DNA from: Oscillospiraceae bacterium
Lineage (GTDB): Bacteria; Bacillota; Clostridia; Oscillospirales; CAG-272
Assembly (NCBI GenBank): GCA_015064685.1
Contig: SVRT01000004.1
Location: forward strand, 1-55,882
Reading direction: 5' to 3'
Length of the DNA: 55,882 bases
Part shown: positions 39,201 to 48,010 of the stretch, in pieces
Numbering within the stretch: position 1 is the stretch's first letter
How the letters are laid out: every line of letters begins with the position of its first letter
Position numbers and translations under genes: made by a program
Notes under the pieces: generated by a model
Database searches by the model: none
Seen by the model: the letters and a program-made list of their open reading frames with translations, nothing else
Told to the model about the DNA's origin: nothing

Positions 39201-39872
39201 TATCTTATGGATGATAAGATCCTCCTCGATAACCTCAGCGCGAACAGCATAGGCTTCACCTTCGATAACGTGCTTATCCAGAATAAGACCTCGCGCGGAA
39301 TCCTCTGTAAGACTCACGACGTAAGCATCAAGAACTGTACCTTCCGCGGCTTCTCCTCCACCGGAGTTCTTCTCTCGGTTGAGACGAGCTGGGGTGAGAG
39401 TACCGTTCCGAGAAACGTAAACATCACGGGATGTCTCTTCGACGATACCGGAAGAAACTTCAACACAGAGTCTAACCTCACAAACGCATGTATCGCTATC
39501 CAGGGTCTTGGCGCGAACAAGGCAACCTCTCTTGAGGTCAAGGATGAGACCCTTCCCTGCAAGGATATCCAGATCATAGGTAACAAGTTCATTAACACGA
39601 ACAACAACTACGCGATCTCGATCTCCGCGGCACAGGATATCGTAATTCTCAATAACGTCTTCGAGGCTCGCCCCGAGGATACCGAGAGAAGATACGGTAA
39701 GGCGATCTACATAAACGGAGCTATGGATCTTGAGATCGGCGGCAACACCTACTCACCCTTCGCAAAGGGCGACGTAACCAAAGCCATCACCGCTCTCAAC
39801 TACAAGAACCTTACGGGTGCTGATGTAAAGGACGTATTCCCCGAGTCAAAGGACCCCGTACCCGCTCAGTAA
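36216..39872 (+). CDS. Beta-helix surface lipoprotein with Cys-rich insert, array paralog 5
   Basis: 1,218 residues, the longest. Signal peptide to FVSC (C25); tether with repeated Pro-Glu-(Gly/Asp)-Glu units to about 85. First beta-helix about 140-395, PHTNKDLF from P410, second beta-helix with D721-A-T-H724, D744-D745-G-S-N748-Q749 and W1059-G-E-S. Between residues about 836 and 930 is an insert with paired cysteines (DGLCDVCGN, DGKCDKC, DGLCDISNC) ending in the Ca-loop-like DANGDGLNDEDG. N-terminal helix is nearly identical to paralogs 6 and 7 over GNVTVENSTGITFFKL. GGAG 7 nt before ATG. Confidence 0.88.
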   Translation: MKKKLISLILVLSMVLTSALSFVSCNEDTQKDGETQPETSGEVVTEKETVPSTDETGPEGESKPEDETKPEGESNPEDETDLDSVKYENGEAIKGSGLKWDDEAFAAEEHEINESAAVDKTAAEMLTLLKDIDLMAEGEVYRVKEPLVLESNTKYYGNRASVIAEGGIVIKDASEIVIKELFVKGNVTVENSTGITFFKLDLKGGETGVAIDEASYDIAFKSCKIYASDTAIKTDADKTTVYQSYLSADMGLVASSDGVVIQDSQVVANAVGVSVCGEDCAVRNCLVEGSADSIGINVTAGAVNALVALNVVKDVQKSIVVSGGFNCVVLLNSAIRVIGETNTNLYVIENKLGGAIELDGNEYLICDGNTFNADGLSHPVIDNSNTEKNGNNIHDINARVEYGANEDILPHTNKDLFIDMERRESVVDISQTKSYGLANYIRSMAKNEPFVILPPGAYTSGMVAFEAPHSNTTLYAYGAYIERNGRDLTSNAGVLKQAGTVLYIQNASNITIKGVTIGYNFPSSGQVYVLDKIGNNQLLVIGNAGYLNDFMYTDPINFGTSTTMYKAGEFRPWNSLGSFSVVKNEDGTVKRDENGAFIIELGGGANNAAKLYSSIGRGDIFCCRLSGDNSSSFSATNSHNILAKDFVLYGYTSALAIVVGSRSTGVRLERLHNTVHSQPVIDEETYNKYAQLEETYGVDLEISIDEQGRFRGGLPRQGSVDATHITGSGEGVSATSCIFEQMCDDGSNQRGSSSRLAGYHDNGDGTTTIYYKGTISETYWNLNTNALKTTSTPTNTSAIKEGDRVYAYASNGHILFDTVALTTAKAVTVPTNYHVCHVDNLDNSTIKDGDVTDINGNFTQPAMCVDGLCDVCGNVTHYDSARDGKCDKCKAQLHVDWNRDGLCDISNCEYKQADTPLTDANGDGLNDEDGIAIVTDRFHVSSYSAATGKLAISASYSKNSQWYTIVYSTTITEIKVKTEDVNFDAFEGYDLTDNEYLMDDKILLDNLSANSIGFTFDNVLIQNKTSRGILCKTHDVSIKNCTFRGFSSTGVLLSVETSWGESTVPRNVNITGCLFDDTGRNFNTESNLTNACIAIQGLGANKATSLEVKDETLPCKDIQIIGNKFINTNNNYAISISAAQDIVILNNVFEARPEDTERRYGKAIYINGAMDLEIGGNTYSPFAKGDVTKAITALNYKNLTGADVKDVFPESKDPVPAQ

Positions 39873-39892
39873 TAAATACTAATATGAAGGAA

Positions 39893-39927
39893 ACGTCCCT
39901 CGGGCTTATGTCCGAGGGCGTTTTTTG
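39893..39927 (+). terminator. Terminator of paralog 5
   Basis: Stem CGTCCCTCGG / CCGAGGGCG (one bulged T) followed by TTTTTT. Confidence 0.88.
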
Positions 39928-39963
39928 TTCCCGTACTTTTTAGTGAATATTTACATTTTTTTG

Positions 39964-39992
39964 TTGACAATTCGGCTCTATTATGTTAAAAT
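39964..39992 (+). promoter_or_regulatory. Sigma-A promoter of beta-helix paralog 6
   Basis: TTGACA, 17-bp spacer, TAAAAT; 40 nt before the ATG at 40033. Confidence 0.82.
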
Positions 39993-40032
39993 GAAAAAAA
40001 GTTGCTATTTTATAGCTTTGGAGGTCAGATAA

Positions 40033-43000
40033 ATGAAAAGAAGATTTTTATCCATACTTCTGGCGCTGACGCTTTCGATAGGCGCGGTCGCTTCTCTTGC
40101 ATCCTGTAACGGTCAGGGAGAAGGTGCGTCCACAGAGGGAGAGAGTACTACCGTTGCCGAGACCGACGGCGGTGAGGTGACCGAGCCCGAGGACGAGGAT
40201 ATAACAAAACCCGAGGACGAATCGCAAAAAGAGTCCGAAACAGATCCCGAGACCGAGGGGACAGAAATCGAAGGCGTAGTATACTCGGACGGAGACGAGG
40301 TCAAGGGCGCAGGTCTTAAATGGCACCCCGAGGCATTCGCAGGTCAGGATCATACAATTGACGAATCCAAGGCTGTTGAGAAGAGCGCTGCAGAAATGCT
40401 CGAGCTTCTCAAAAACAGAGACATGATGGCAGGGGGCGAGGTCTACCTTGTTAAGGAGCCCCTCGTTCTCGAGTCAGACACTAAATATTACGGCAATCTT
40501 GCCGCTATCATAGCCGAGGGCGGTATCGTTATCAAGGACGTCTCCGAGATTGTTATCAAGGAGCTTGTGGTCAAGGGTAACGTGACCGTTGAAAATTCCA
40601 CGGGCATCACATTCTTCAAGCTCGACCTCAAGGCAGGCGACGTCGGTGTAACGGTCGACGAAGCATCAAAGAGAGTTGCCTTCAAGAGCAGTAAGATCTA
40701 CGCGACCGATACGGCAGTTAAGTCCGACGCAGATGCCACTTCCTTCTATCAGTGCTATCTTTCCGCTGACAAGGGTGCTGTTCTTACAGGCGACGACGTA
40801 ATAGTACAGGATACTCACGTTTCCGCCAAAGCTCTCGGTATCTCCGCGTGCGGAGCATACTGCACGGTAAGAAGCTGCCTTGTCGAAGCCGATATGGGCG
40901 GCGTCGGAATAAGCCTTGGCGAGGGTGCTGTCAACGGAATAGTTACTCTCTGCTCGGTCAAGAACGTCCAGAACTCAATCACCGTCTCGGGCGGTTATAA
41001 CTGCGTAGTGCTTCTCAACAGCGCGATCAAAGTTATCGGAGATAACAACGTAAACCTCTACGTAGTTGAGAACAAGCTCGGCGGTACTATCCGCCTTGCC
41101 AATAACGAATACCTCCTTTGCAACGGCAATACCTTCAAGGCGGACGCTCTCCAACATCCCGTTGTAAATGATAATAACGCCTTTGTTAACGGTGATAACC
41201 TCCACGACGTAAACGCTCGCGTTGAATACGGCGCAAACGAGGAGGTCCTCCCCCACACCAACAAGGATCTCTTCCTTGAGATGGAAAGGCGCGAGTTCGT
41301 CACCACCGACCTCTCGCAGTACAAGAGCTACAACGTAAACAACTACGTTCGCTCCATGGCAAAGACAGACCCGTTCGTAATTATCACACCCGGTGCGTAT
41401 AACACAAACGTAGCGGTAAGATTTGACGCAGCTCAGTCAAACACCACGCTTTACGCGTTCGGAGTATATCTCGAAAAGCCCTCAAAGCTCCAGGTAATCT
41501 ACATCAACGGCGCTTCAAACGTAAATATCAAGGGTGTCACCATGGGATACTCATTCCAGTCGGCAGGCCAGATCCACGTGCTTGATAAGATAGGTGACAA
41601 CAAGCTTCTCACGGTTACGAACGCAGGCTACGTTGACGATTACGGAAGATCGGATACTGAAAACTTCGACGGCTCGACCTCATATATGCACAAGGCAGGC
41701 GAGCTTATGCCCTGGAACAACATCTCGGGCTATTACAGTATCGTAAATAAGAACGAAGACGGCACTATCGTGATTCAGCTCACGGGAAAGGATGCGGCAA
41801 AGATATACACCAGCATCGGCAAGGGAGATATCTTCTCCTGCCGTCTCTCGGGCGATAACTCAAATACCGTTTACATCACGGCATCTCACGGAATCCATAT
41901 GGAGGACTGCGTAATCTACGGCTACTCCTCCGCACTCGGAGTAGTTGCAAACGCGAGATCGAGCGATATGTCGCTCTTGCGTATGCATAACACCGCGCAC
42001 AGTCCTTACATAATCAGTGAGGAGACCTACAATAAATACCTCGAGCTTGAGCAGACCTATGACGTTGACCTCGAGATCTCTATCGACGAGAAGGGCAGAT
42101 ACCGCGGCGGTATCCCGAGAATAGGCTCTGTCGACGCAACGCATATTCAGGGCGCTACCACGGGTATGGATGCCACCTCCTGCATATTCGAGCTGATGTG
42201 TGACGACGGATCCAACCAGCGTTCCTCCAGCGCGCGACTCGCAGGCTATCACGATAACGGCGACGGCACAACCACGGTTTACTTCAAGGGAAGCGTCTCC
42301 GAGACCTATTGGAATATCGCGACAAACGCGCGCAAAGACTCCGCTACTCCCTCGTCCTGCACTATCCCGAATAAGGGCGAAAGAATTTACGCATACTCCT
42401 CTACCGGTCATATCCTCTTTGATACCGTAACTCTTTCGGCAGCGACGAAGGTGACCTCCTCCCCGCTCTGCCACGTAGCCCACGTTGACAAGCTTGTCAA
42501 CTCCGAGATAAAAGAGGGTGACGTTACCGAGATCAACGGCTCCTTCACCACCCCCCCGAAGTGTACCGACGGTCTTTGCGACGTCTGCGGCAAGGTCACT
42601 CACATCGATGAATTCAGAGACGGCCGCTGCGACCTCTGCGACGCAAAGGTTCACGACGACTGGACAAAGGACGGTTTTTGCGACGTGTCGGGATGCGACT
42701 ATAAGGTCGACGGACTCAAGGACGAGAACGGCGACGGACTCAACGACGAGGACGGACTCGCTATCATCGCCGACCGCTTCTATATCTCACAGTTCAACCC
42801 CTCCACAGGCTACTACGAGGCTACCTCAGGCTACGCTATGGAGAAATGGTACAAGATCTCATATAAGACCGCAATTTACGAGGTACTCGTGGCTACCGAC
42901 TCTCTCGACAAGAGAGCTATGGAGGTCATAGGCGGCATGGATCTCACCGATAACGATTACAGAATGGACAACAAGGTCCTCTTTGATAACCTCAGCGCAA

Positions 43001-43629
43001 ACTGTATCGGCTTTACCTTCGACAACGTCCTCGTTCAGAACAAGGTCGCGCGCGGAATCCTCTGCAAGACCCATAACGCAACCATAAAGAACTGCACCTT
43101 CCGTGCCTTCACCTCGTCAGGCGTTCTGATGTCGGTCGAGACCACCTGGGGCGAGAGCACCGTTCCGAGAAACGTTATCATCTCGAACTGTCTCTTTGAC
43201 GACACGGGACGAAGCCACGGAGTTGAAAGTAACCTCGGATATTCCTGCATAGTTATTTCGGGACTTGGCGCGACCAACGGAAAGCCCGTTGACGTCACAA
43301 AGGAATCGCTTCCCTGCAAGGAGATCAGCATTATAGGCAATAAGTTCATCAACACGAACAACAACTATACCATCTCGATCACCGCGGCGCAGGATATCCT
43401 CATCAAGGACAATGTCTTTGAGGCTCGCCCCGAGGACACCGAAAAGAAATATGGCAAGGCGATCCACATCAACGGCGCTATGGACGTTGAGATCACCGGC
43501 AATACTTATTCAGTATTCGCCGAGGGAGACGTGACGAAGGCGATCGTCGCACTGAACTACAAGAATCTCAAGGGCTCCGACGTAGAGGGTGTATTCCCCG
43601 AATCCAAGGACCCCGTAGTTGCACAGTAA
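40033..43629 (+). CDS. Beta-helix surface lipoprotein with Cys-rich insert, array paralog 6
   Basis: 1,198 residues. Signal peptide to LASC (C25), acidic tether to about 80. First beta-helix about 135-390, PHTNKDLF from P407, second beta-helix with D701-A-T-H704, D724-D725-G-S-N728-Q729 and W1039-G-E-S. Cys-rich insert at about 814-905 (DGLCDVCGK, DGRCDLCDA, DGFCDVSGC, then DENGDGLNDEDG), most like paralog 5. The DATH-flanking segment reads YDVDLEISID where all the others have YGVDL. The C-terminus (NNNYTISITAAQD, ARPEDTE) again matches paralog 5, so these two are the closest pair of the insert-bearing group. Own promoter and terminator. Confidence 0.88.
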   Translation: MKRRFLSILLALTLSIGAVASLASCNGQGEGASTEGESTTVAETDGGEVTEPEDEDITKPEDESQKESETDPETEGTEIEGVVYSDGDEVKGAGLKWHPEAFAGQDHTIDESKAVEKSAAEMLELLKNRDMMAGGEVYLVKEPLVLESDTKYYGNLAAIIAEGGIVIKDVSEIVIKELVVKGNVTVENSTGITFFKLDLKAGDVGVTVDEASKRVAFKSSKIYATDTAVKSDADATSFYQCYLSADKGAVLTGDDVIVQDTHVSAKALGISACGAYCTVRSCLVEADMGGVGISLGEGAVNGIVTLCSVKNVQNSITVSGGYNCVVLLNSAIKVIGDNNVNLYVVENKLGGTIRLANNEYLLCNGNTFKADALQHPVVNDNNAFVNGDNLHDVNARVEYGANEEVLPHTNKDLFLEMERREFVTTDLSQYKSYNVNNYVRSMAKTDPFVIITPGAYNTNVAVRFDAAQSNTTLYAFGVYLEKPSKLQVIYINGASNVNIKGVTMGYSFQSAGQIHVLDKIGDNKLLTVTNAGYVDDYGRSDTENFDGSTSYMHKAGELMPWNNISGYYSIVNKNEDGTIVIQLTGKDAAKIYTSIGKGDIFSCRLSGDNSNTVYITASHGIHMEDCVIYGYSSALGVVANARSSDMSLLRMHNTAHSPYIISEETYNKYLELEQTYDVDLEISIDEKGRYRGGIPRIGSVDATHIQGATTGMDATSCIFELMCDDGSNQRSSSARLAGYHDNGDGTTTVYFKGSVSETYWNIATNARKDSATPSSCTIPNKGERIYAYSSTGHILFDTVTLSAATKVTSSPLCHVAHVDKLVNSEIKEGDVTEINGSFTTPPKCTDGLCDVCGKVTHIDEFRDGRCDLCDAKVHDDWTKDGFCDVSGCDYKVDGLKDENGDGLNDEDGLAIIADRFYISQFNPSTGYYEATSGYAMEKWYKISYKTAIYEVLVATDSLDKRAMEVIGGMDLTDNDYRMDNKVLFDNLSANCIGFTFDNVLVQNKVARGILCKTHNATIKNCTFRAFTSSGVLMSVETTWGESTVPRNVIISNCLFDDTGRSHGVESNLGYSCIVISGLGATNGKPVDVTKESLPCKEISIIGNKFINTNNNYTISITAAQDILIKDNVFEARPEDTEKKYGKAIHINGAMDVEITGNTYSVFAEGDVTKAIVALNYKNLKGSDVEGVFPESKDPVVAQ

Positions 43630-43648
43630 AATATAAGATAAATATATC

Positions 43649-43690
43649 AATTCATCCCCGGGCATGCTCGGGGATGAATTTGTCTTTTAA
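43649..43690 (+). terminator. Terminator of paralog 6
   Basis: Stem AATTCATCCCCG / CGGGGATGAATT, followed by a weak T-rich stretch. Confidence 0.75.
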
Positions 43691-43744
43691 ATAAAAAAAT
43701 TACTTCCCCTGCCACCTCAATATCGATATCTTATCGATTTGTCA

Positions 43745-43773
43745 TTGACAAGCACCGTAAAAAATGCTACAAT
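43745..43773 (+). promoter_or_regulatory. Sigma-A promoter of beta-helix paralog 7
   Basis: TTGACA, 17-bp spacer, TACAAT; 52 nt before the ATG at 43826. Confidence 0.8.
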
Positions 43774-43825
43774 CAAATAAATAGACAATACAATTCCACC
43801 GCAATTTATATATTGGGGGTTTATT

Positions 43826-46800
43826 ATGAAAAAAAGATTGATATCCATTATCCTCTCACTAGCCCTTTCGCTGAGTACCGCCGCTATGCTCGCCTCATGT
43901 AACGACGAGGTCGAGGGAGGCGAAACTGACACCGAGGCAGGAAGTATCGCGGAAACAGAGAGTGAAAGCACCGCGGAAACCGAATCCGAGGGTGTGACCG
44001 ACAAGGAGCCCGAGTCAGAATCCTCCCCCGAGGATGAAACTCCCCCCGAGGACGCTCTCTTCGGCAACGGTGACGAGATAAAGGAGGCAGGCGCTCAGCT
44101 TAAGGACAGCACCTTCTCGCTCAATGCGTTCGAGATAGACGAGTCGGCGGCGGTCGATATCACTCCCGACGAGCTCAAGGCTCTGCTTGTTGACAAGAAG
44201 GCTCTGACCGGCACTGAGGTATTCAGAGTTAAGGAGCCCTTAGTGCTTGATTCCGATACAAAATATTACGGCAACTTCGCCGCAGTTATTGCTGAAGGCG
44301 GCATTATCATCAAGGACGCTTCCGAGATAGTTATCAAGGAGCTTTTGGTCAAGGGTAACGTTACCGTTGAAAATTCGACGGGCATCACATTCTTCAAGCT
44401 CGGACTTCTCGCGTCGGGCATCGGTGTCGACGTTGACGACAGATCAAGCGATATCGCAATCAAGACCTGCCGTATCGTATCCGACGATATAGCCTTCAGG
44501 TGCGGCGCTTCTCTCGTTTCCTGCTCGCAGAACTATTTCTCCGCGAACAAGGGTATCGTGACGTCGGGCAGCGATTTTGCTATCATCACCTCGCATATCG
44601 TCGCAACCGGCGCAGGTATAGTCAGCTCGGGTAAATATTTCACCGCGAGAAACTGTAACGTTGAGGTCGCAAGCCACGGTGTCGGATTTGATCTTACCGA
44701 CGGATCCTACAACGCGCTCGTAGCTCACAACGTAGTAAAGGGCGTGCAGGATTCCATCCGCGTAACGAACGGATTTAACTGCGTAGTCCTTCTCAACAGC
44801 GCAGTCAGCATTACCGGTGTAGGCAACACCAACCTCTACGTTGTCGAGAACAAGCTCGGCGGTCTTATCAAGCTTGAAAACAACAACTATCTGCTTTGCA
44901 ACGGTAACAGCTTCGTAAACGACGGACAGTCTCACGCTTTGGTTGACAAAAACAACACAAACTGCAACGGAAACAATATTCACGACATATCCGCCCGTCA
45001 GGAGCACGGCGCGAACGAGGAGCTTCTTCCCCACACCAACAAGGACCTCTTTATCGGTATGGAAAGACGCGACGTTGTAAGAGATATCTCGCTTGCTAAG
45101 AGCTACACCATCACAAACTACATCCGCTCACTCTCTATGACCGAGTCCACCATTATAATTGCCCCCGGTGTATACAACACCTCTTCGAATATGGTGCTTG
45201 GCAAGGCTCATTCAAATACTACCCTCTACGCTTACGGCGTATATCAGGAAAAGACCTCGCTTGGCGGAATCATTCAGTTCAATCAGTCACAGAATTATAC
45301 GGTCAAGGGCTTGACGATGGGATATACACATCAGTCATCGGGTCAGGTATACGTTCTTGAAAAGCTTGGGGATGAAAAGGTTCGCGTTGTCACCAACGCG
45401 GGATACCTAAACGATTTCGGACGCTCGAATACCGCTATATTCAGCGGAAGCTGGAACAACATGTTCAAAGCCGATTCGCTCGTTCCCTGGATAGATATAT
45501 CGGGTAACTATGAGTTTATCTCAAAGGAAGATGACGGCACTATGATCTTCCGTCTCACCGGTAATGATGCGGGCAAGATCTACACTACCACCGATCCCGG
45601 TGATGTATGGTGCTGCCGACTTGCGGGAGATAACCGCTCATCGATCGCAGTCTACACCGCAATAAACACCACGATGGAGGACTGCGTAATGTACGGCTAT
45701 GCCGCGGCTCTCGCTATGTCTACCGCGCACCTTACCGACGGACTTACGCTCCACCGCTATCACAATACTACACATTCGGGCTATGAGATAGACAAGGAGA
45801 CCTACGACAAGTACGTTCAGCTCGGGGAAACATACGGTGTTGACCTTGAGGTCTACGTCGACGAATACGGCAGATACCGCGGCGGCGCATCGCGCGAGGG
45901 CTCGGTTGATGCTACGCATATCTCGCAATCGGTAAGAGGCGCGGACGCGACCTCCTGCATCTTCGAGGGAATGAGCGACGACGGCTCCAACCAGCGCTCG
46001 TCCAGCTCACGTCTTGCCGGAATCGTTGACAACGGCGACGGTACCGCATCGGTATATATAAAGGGTTCTATCGCAGAGGTCTACTTCACATACTATCTCA
46101 ACAGAGGCTCGGCAAGCGCTTCGACCACGATGACTCCCCGTAAGGGTGACAGAATTTATGCCTACGGCTCGCAGGGCGACATCATCTTCGACGAGACAAC
46201 GCTCACTGCCGCAACACCCGCATCGGATATTTCAAGAATTCACGCTTTGCACTCCGCATGCTCGACAAATAACGGAATATGCACGACCTGCGGCACCGTG
46301 ACCCATGTCGACAACAAGCCAAGAGACGGCGCGTGCGACAACTGTGGTGCGCACGTACACTACGACTCAAACAAGAACTACCTTTGCGACGTATCGGGAT
46401 GTAAGACCTATGAGATCCCGGACGAGAACAAGGACCAGATCTGTGACGTAGATAACGGTGTGATCATCACCAACAGACTCGCTCCTCCCAAGTTTAACAA
46501 TGCGAACGGAACACTTTCCTTCGACGTAAACTATAACGGCACCATATATACCTATAATACAACGATCTATGAGTTCAAGATCAGCTCGGCTAACGTAAAT
46601 TGGGATGCTGTAGAGAAATATAATCTCTCCTCCAACGAGTACGCAATGACCGACAAGATCCTCGTAGATAACCTCTCGGCAAACTCAGGTTATTTCACGT
46701 TTGATAACGTGCTTATCCAGAACGCCCGCGCTCGCGGAGTCGTATGTAAAACGGTCAACGCGACCGTCAAGCACTGCACCTTCCGCAACCTCGCGGCTGC

Positions 46801-47302
46801 AGGCGTGCTTATGTCGGTCGAAACGACCTGGGGCGAGAGTACCGTGGCGCAGGATATCACCGTTGAGGGATGTCTCTTTGAAAATACAGGCTATTACTTC
46901 AATACCCAGAACGACACCAAGAGAGCTTCTCTCTCGGTTCAGGGTCTCGGCGGACAGAGCGTCGCAAGCACAGAGATAAACGAGACTAATCTTCCCTGCC
47001 GTAACATCACGATCCGCGGAAACAAGTTCAACGGAACAAGTAATAACTACTACCTCTCGGTTTACTCCGCACAGAACGTAATAATCGAGAATAACGTATT
47101 CTGTGAAAAGGAAGGCGAATCCGAAAGAAAGATCTCTAAGGCGATCCTGATCATGGGTTGCTTGAACGTCAAGATCTCGGGTAATACATACTCAAAATTC
47201 GCAAACGGCGATGTGACCAAGGTGATCGTTGCAAACAATTACAAGGGACTTACCGGAAGCGATGTCGAGGGTGTCTTCCCCGTCGAGAAGCTCACGCAAT
47301 AA
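43826..47302 (+). CDS. Beta-helix surface lipoprotein with Cys-rich insert, array paralog 7
   Basis: 1,158 residues. Signal peptide to LASC (C25); Glu/Ser/Thr tether to about 75. First beta-helix about 130-385, PHTNKDLF from P402, second helix with D695-A-T-H698, D718-D719-G-S-N722-Q723 and W1002-G-E-S. Its Cys-rich insert (about 805-877) is the shortest: GICTTCGT, DGACDNCGA, YLCDVSGC, DQICDVDNG, and it lacks the complete DxNxDGxxDxD loop seen in paralogs 5, 6 and 8. MSDDGSNQR replaces the MCDDGSNQR of several relatives. The ribosome site is a weaker TGGGGG. Monocistronic. Confidence 0.88.
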   Translation: MKKRLISIILSLALSLSTAAMLASCNDEVEGGETDTEAGSIAETESESTAETESEGVTDKEPESESSPEDETPPEDALFGNGDEIKEAGAQLKDSTFSLNAFEIDESAAVDITPDELKALLVDKKALTGTEVFRVKEPLVLDSDTKYYGNFAAVIAEGGIIIKDASEIVIKELLVKGNVTVENSTGITFFKLGLLASGIGVDVDDRSSDIAIKTCRIVSDDIAFRCGASLVSCSQNYFSANKGIVTSGSDFAIITSHIVATGAGIVSSGKYFTARNCNVEVASHGVGFDLTDGSYNALVAHNVVKGVQDSIRVTNGFNCVVLLNSAVSITGVGNTNLYVVENKLGGLIKLENNNYLLCNGNSFVNDGQSHALVDKNNTNCNGNNIHDISARQEHGANEELLPHTNKDLFIGMERRDVVRDISLAKSYTITNYIRSLSMTESTIIIAPGVYNTSSNMVLGKAHSNTTLYAYGVYQEKTSLGGIIQFNQSQNYTVKGLTMGYTHQSSGQVYVLEKLGDEKVRVVTNAGYLNDFGRSNTAIFSGSWNNMFKADSLVPWIDISGNYEFISKEDDGTMIFRLTGNDAGKIYTTTDPGDVWCCRLAGDNRSSIAVYTAINTTMEDCVMYGYAAALAMSTAHLTDGLTLHRYHNTTHSGYEIDKETYDKYVQLGETYGVDLEVYVDEYGRYRGGASREGSVDATHISQSVRGADATSCIFEGMSDDGSNQRSSSSRLAGIVDNGDGTASVYIKGSIAEVYFTYYLNRGSASASTTMTPRKGDRIYAYGSQGDIIFDETTLTAATPASDISRIHALHSACSTNNGICTTCGTVTHVDNKPRDGACDNCGAHVHYDSNKNYLCDVSGCKTYEIPDENKDQICDVDNGVIITNRLAPPKFNNANGTLSFDVNYNGTIYTYNTTIYEFKISSANVNWDAVEKYNLSSNEYAMTDKILVDNLSANSGYFTFDNVLIQNARARGVVCKTVNATVKHCTFRNLAAAGVLMSVETTWGESTVAQDITVEGCLFENTGYYFNTQNDTKRASLSVQGLGGQSVASTEINETNLPCRNITIRGNKFNGTSNNYYLSVYSAQNVIIENNVFCEKEGESERKISKAILIMGCLNVKISGNTYSKFANGDVTKVIVANNYKGLTGSDVEGVFPVEKLTQ

Positions 47303-47331
47303 AGCAATTCACAATCAATAATCCAATTCCA

Positions 47332-47368
47332 CCCCGTCCTCGGTCTCCCCGAGGACGGGGCTTTCTTT
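47332..47368 (+). terminator. Terminator of paralog 7
   Basis: Stem CCCCGTCCTCGG / CCGAGGACGGGG, then CTTTCTTT. Confidence 0.88.
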
Positions 47369-47553
47369 CAAATTTTGATTTGTCGGTGCCTTCGGCGAGT
47401 CGCTTTTTGAAAAAAAGCTCCGCAAAAACTTTCAATACGCTTCGCACTGTAGGGCGGGGGCTTGCTCCCGCCGTGAAAACCTTTTAAATTCAACGAAACG
47501 GCGGGAGCAAGCCCCCGCCCTACATTGTAGATCGTTCGCTAAACCGCAATTTT
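47369..47553. repeat. Family-D modular element (about 185 bp)
   Basis: Starts CAAATTTTGATTTGTCGG and ends CGCTAAACCGCAATTTTT. Core is a perfect 26-bp inverted repeat (47448-47473 and 47499-47524; TGTAGGGCGGGGG... on the left arm). Only copy in this window. Confidence 0.85.
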
Positions 47554-47562
47554 TCATTTTTT

Positions 47563-47829
47563 CAAATCTTGATTTGTCGAACGGTCTGGATTTTCTTCAC
47601 TGCAACAAATTTCCTTACGATTTCGCCTTGCGTCGTAGGGACCGACGTCCTCGGCGGTCCGCAAAGCAAACGCCTATAAAACCATTATGTCTGAAAAGAA
47701 AGAATCGTATCGAAACGGACCGCCGAGGACGTCGGTCCCTACGGTTTTAAAATGCCGATTGATTTATAGCCGTGAAAAAATTAGATACCGTTTGAAATAT
47801 TCAAACTCCCCGCTAAACCCCAATTTGTC
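47563..47829. repeat. Family-C modular element (267 bp), second copy
   Basis: CAAATCTTGATTTGTCGAAC start and CCGCTAAACCCCAATTTGTC end. Inverted arms of 28 bp at 47634-47661 and 47716-47743 match those at 17377-17488, and the total length equals that copy. It lies directly behind the family-D element, with 9 bp between them; together they fill most of the 708-bp gap before paralog 8. Confidence 0.88.
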
Positions 47830-47910
47830 AATTTGTCTATATTTTCGGTTAGATATTCTTGACAAATAGCAAAGTTTACGAAATATTCAAATTATATACA
47901 CCACTGATCG

Positions 47911-47939
47911 TTGACGGATCTGTTAATGTGTGATATAAT
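47911..47939 (+). promoter_or_regulatory. Sigma-A promoter of beta-helix paralog 8
   Basis: TTGACG, 17-bp spacer, TATAAT; 71 nt before the ATG at 48011. Confidence 0.82.
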
Positions 47940-48010
47940 GTATTAAATATCCTATAATGGAGAATTATAGGCACACATCAGCAATATTCATAAAAAAACG
48001 GAGGGACCTT

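Noticed and set aside
47303-47956. A small gene in the gap before paralog 8
   Set aside because: Open frames there run across the family C and D inverted repeats and have no ribosome site.
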